64,000 nucleotides of DNA. It comes from Ascaris suum. Lineage: Eukaryota; Nematoda; Chromadorea; Rhabditida; Ascarididae. Under the pieces are notes generated by a model. The model was not told the DNA's origin and did not search any database. It was given only the letters and a program-made list of their open reading frames with translations. Shown piece by piece: positions 61,707-64,000 of this stretch (position 1 is its first letter; each line of letters starts with the position of its first letter). A program made the position numbers and the translations under genes. Where the stretch lies: the NCBI GenBank assembly GCA_013433145.1, contig CM024185.1:1872501-1936500 (forward strand), read 5' to 3'.

Positions 61707-62115
61707 CTTGGCGAAATGATGCTAAAATTTCAAAGGAATCGGAAAATGACCGGTTTTTCTAACACATCTTAAGCTTTCCTTATATGCTTTTATTATTATA
61801 ATTATGCGCTTGATATATAAGCATAACAAATAATATTTAACAAAATAATGTTAACCCTAATAAGAGGAAGTGCGCAGTGGAATGAATCCTGAGATTTTTC
61901 ATCAATCACTTTCTCTAAATTGAATACCGCATTCGTTGTACCACCATCGATCGATCTCCATCCGTCATAATCAAATATTTCAACTTTCGCTATAGAAGCG
62001 GTCGGTTGTCTACCAAGATGTAAAATGGCATCGATTATTTTTATATTCGGCGTGTCGATCGAATTTTTCATCTCGAATCGATAACAACGCCAATAGGCAG
62101 ATGAACATTGCCAAT
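58655..62115 (-). CDS. Second TGF-beta superfamily ligand, activin/TGF-beta (9-cysteine) type, 5' partial
   Basis: Joined from exons 62115-61856, 60995-60808, 60307-60154 and 58738-58655 with consistent phase. About 227 residues are visible: a propeptide with conserved Trp-rich strands (AYWRCYRFEM, YDGWRSIDGG), a furin-type site (SVRKRRS) and a 112-residue mature domain. The mature domain reads EDC...GGCC, SWNKWIIKPEGY, NYCSGHC, PPCCTPTAYRSLK and a final VKECGCRQ, nine cysteines in all. This is the TGF-beta/activin class, a dimeric secreted receptor ligand. The first visible exon begins in mid-codon, so the signal peptide and propeptide start lie upstream; I find no good exon for them up to the end of the window. 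Introns are 860, 500 and 1415 bp. The first holds an (AT)n tract and a dispersed repeat. Introns fall at different places from gene 1, so the two are old paralogues. The specific orthologue is not determined. Confidence 0.92.
60154..60307 (-). CDS. Activin-type ligand gene 2, mature domain middle exon
   Basis: Acceptor TGTTTCCAG|GTATAAT gives PEG-YNMNYCSGHC, the exact spacing of the family. A nearby alternative acceptor (TTTTACAG, 24 bases upstream) would add eight residues and disturb that spacing. The exon ends at CTGAAG|GTCCAT, phase 0. It encodes YNMNYCSGHCQIGHQFDSAR, a helix, PPCCTPTAYRSLK. 154 bp. The donor GTCCAT is atypical; without splicing the frame runs 8 more codons to a stop. Confidence 0.92.
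60808..60995 (-). CDS. Activin-type ligand gene 2, cleavage site and mature start exon
   Basis: Acceptor TTTCAAACAG|ATATCG is phase 0, and only this frame is open. Donor CCGGAAGG|GTAAAC is phase 2; 188 bp. It encodes the end of the propeptide, RKRRS cleavage site, SVDEDCTHGGCCLRSFYF and SWNKWIIKPEG. The next exon supplies the third base of the Gly codon. Confidence 0.93.
61470..61580 (+). repeat. Dispersed repeat, copy C, inside an intron of ligand gene 2
   Basis: GGCAGGAAAAGAG, then CAACATCATCTAAAG, then GTGAAAGCAATATGAAGACA followed by CATTTATTG and TTGATCAACG. GC-richer sequence upstream (from about 61330) may be part of the same copy. Confidence 0.65.
61627..61706. repeat. (AT)n microsatellite in intron of ligand gene 2
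   Basis: Alternating AT of about 80 bp with one slip near 61701. It lies in the 860-bp intron, next to a dispersed repeat copy. Confidence 0.97.
61856..62115 (-). CDS. Activin-type ligand gene 2, first visible exon (propeptide)
   Basis: Acceptor TTTTTTTTCTTCAG|ATTGGC. It starts with two bases that complete a codon from an upstream exon, so it is not the first exon. The donor ATTAGG|GTTAAC is phase 0. The 260 bp encode QCSSAYWRCYRFEM...NIKIIDAILHLGRQPT...FDYDGWRSIDGGTTNAVFNL...FHCALPLIR, a propeptide-like segment. The donor is weak but is followed by in-frame hydrophobic sequence that does not fit the family. Confidence 0.75.
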
Positions 62116-64000
62116 CTGAAGAAAAAAAATCATCCATCATAGTATAGTGAAAATGTTTGAGTTTATATACTACAGTATATCCAACACACTAACCTACTAC
62201 TATATCCTTTTATTTGAGAAAAAAAAACAACTACACTTACACCTAACAACGATATATTACAAATAATAATGAAAAATTATCATGTCATATGTGTCTGAAG
62301 GAAATAAAAAAGCACCCCAATGAGATTAATAAGATATGTGCTCATGCAGTTCAACCCATCAAAAACAGTCGGTTTCATGAGTTGCCCATAAAAAACCATT
62401 ACCATTTAAATGCTAATCAGGGAAATTCTGTCCCTCCGAAGTTTACCTCTTTCTTTTTCCTATTTCGCCACCGAATGCCCGTCCATATGCAAATTTATTG
62501 GCATGTTAAACAGCAAGCAACTCTTCGTTTTTTATTCAAATTGACAGCAGACCAAGGAAGAGCTAAATACAGGAGCATTAGCGCGAACATGCCTGTAATG
62601 TAAACTACACCCACCGCTTTCACAACTTTAGCCTTCGTGGTTTCCGCGTTGGACCGAGTAGGCAGACAGAAAGACGCAGAGATTCAGGAATCTACAGATG
62701 TGCATAGGAACATAGTTGCTCATCGGCATAAGGACCAAGTTTGCAAGAATGCATGAAAGACCCCCTCGTTCATCAAAAGATCCCCTCTCTCTCGTAACTT
62801 CCATTTTTCCGCGCATATTTTGCAACTGAAATCATGCTATTTGCCGTATAAAGTACTAAACAAACACGAATTACTAAACAAACGGCGGTGAATATATCTG
62901 ATAAATGAATATGTGCATGCTATTGAAGCAAAATAAGCTAGGCTTAAGAAAGCGTTTTAAAAGTGCTGCAGATCACACATCAAACATGAAAAATTCCGAT
63001 TCATCGAATTCAATCAATGGTGAAAAGCATTTTAAAAATGTGTTGAGAATATAGAGCTGTAACTGATTTGATTATAGATCGCAAATCCTCTCAGAAATCT
63101 AACAAATATTTGGCGTCATTTTATTGTTGCGCATTAGCGTATTTTTAGGTAAAAAAAAAATTCTATTTTTTTTTAAAATTTATTCATTAATTATAATCGA
63201 TCGATATAGATCAGGAATAAAAATTTCACCTAGTATTTATTATTACTATGAAGTAAAACTTCCTTAAAAATATATGGAAGCTCGATTTACTTCTCATAAA
63301 CATAAAGCAAATTTTTTGTAAATCGTAACCTACAGATAAAATATTTATACCTGTTTTAGATGAAATAGATTTTCCTAACTTCGTATCATTAAATTTATGC
63401 GATAAATTTAATGCTGAAAATAAGCTGAAAACTATAAAAAGAGATCGATTAACGTTGCATATTTTTATAAATGGATTTTATGAAATTCAAAATTGCCATA
63501 AAATAGTTATGAATAAAAAATGAAAATTGTAGTCTTTCCTTTGCAATCAATCAAAGAATATACTTTTAGCTGTTGCTAATAAGTGAAATTATTAGTGAAA
63601 AATTTGTGATATTTGAACCTTTTTTCATAAATTTTCATGAAAGATAAGAAATTCGCAATCACAAAAAGGCTTTCAGCGATAGACCATACGGTTACGTCAA
63701 TAAGTAAATACAGCTTTGATATAGTACTTTCAAGTCGGTAGATCCATTTCTTAAGATTACACTCTATCGAAGTATCGAAGTATATATCGATAGTATAGAA
63801 GCTCTTGTTCTGAAATTCAATCTCTTTCCTCTATTACCCTCTGGTAAAAACTTCTGCCTCTAAAAGTAAACCAGTGAAAAGATGGAAGTGCCTTTCGATA
63901 TCGCAAACATAATTTTATTCTTTCATCTGTTAATTCCTTCTTTCCTTCACATTCCTTCCTCTCATCCATCAGTTAAAATATAATGATAAAAAAGATTATG
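62116..64000. other. Upstream flank of ligand gene 2
   Basis: Should carry an intron and perhaps earlier propeptide/signal exons of ligand gene 2, but no exon ending in the required phase 1 with a signal peptide was recognised. The start probably lies outside the window. Confidence 0.4.

Noticed and set aside
62628..62825. Minus-strand frame as first exon of ligand gene 2
   Set aside because: No signal peptide or propeptide helix, and no donor in the phase required by the exon at 62115.

Overview
This window looks like nuclear DNA of a nematode. It is very AT-rich (by eye roughly 70% A+T) and gene-poor. Short exons are separated by introns of 0.5-3.7 kb, the acceptors are of the TTTCAG type, and there are many long (AT)n tracts. 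Two multi-exon genes for secreted growth factors can be joined exon by exon with matching reading phase. The mix of ligand types and a reverse transcriptase remnant of R4/Dong character (a family first described from Ascaris) fit a parasitic nematode, possibly clade III. I cannot name the species.

Layout. 1-19 kb: no convincing gene; five long (AT)n tracts, two G-quadruplex-capable C runs, a hairpin and short repeats. 19.2-19.5 kb: a terminal coding exon of an unidentified gene, minus strand. 20.1-20.3 kb: a 48-bp tandem repeat. 26.1-26.9 kb: a decayed mariner transposase, minus strand, followed by the longest AT tract (27.0-27.2 kb). 33.9-34.1 kb and 44.36-45.2 kb: decayed non-LTR retrotransposon pieces. 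35.3-35.5 kb: a plus-strand terminal exon with a possible cystine-knot C terminus. 36.3-43.8 kb: a complete five-exon TGF-beta/activin-type ligand, minus strand. 45-58 kb: mostly unassigned. 58.7-62.1 kb: a second TGF-beta/activin-type ligand, minus strand, whose 5' end is not visible.

The two ligands are the main content. Both have a propeptide, a basic furin-type cleavage site and a mature domain with all nine cysteines of the TGF-beta/activin subclass. They lie in the same orientation about 15 kb apart, but their introns interrupt the mature domain at different places, so they are not a recent tandem copy. The possible cystine-knot exon sits tail-to-tail with the first ligand. If it is real, three secreted cystine-knot proteins are clustered in about 27 kb.

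Most open frames over (AT)n tracts are artefacts (alternating Ile-Tyr) and are not annotated as genes.
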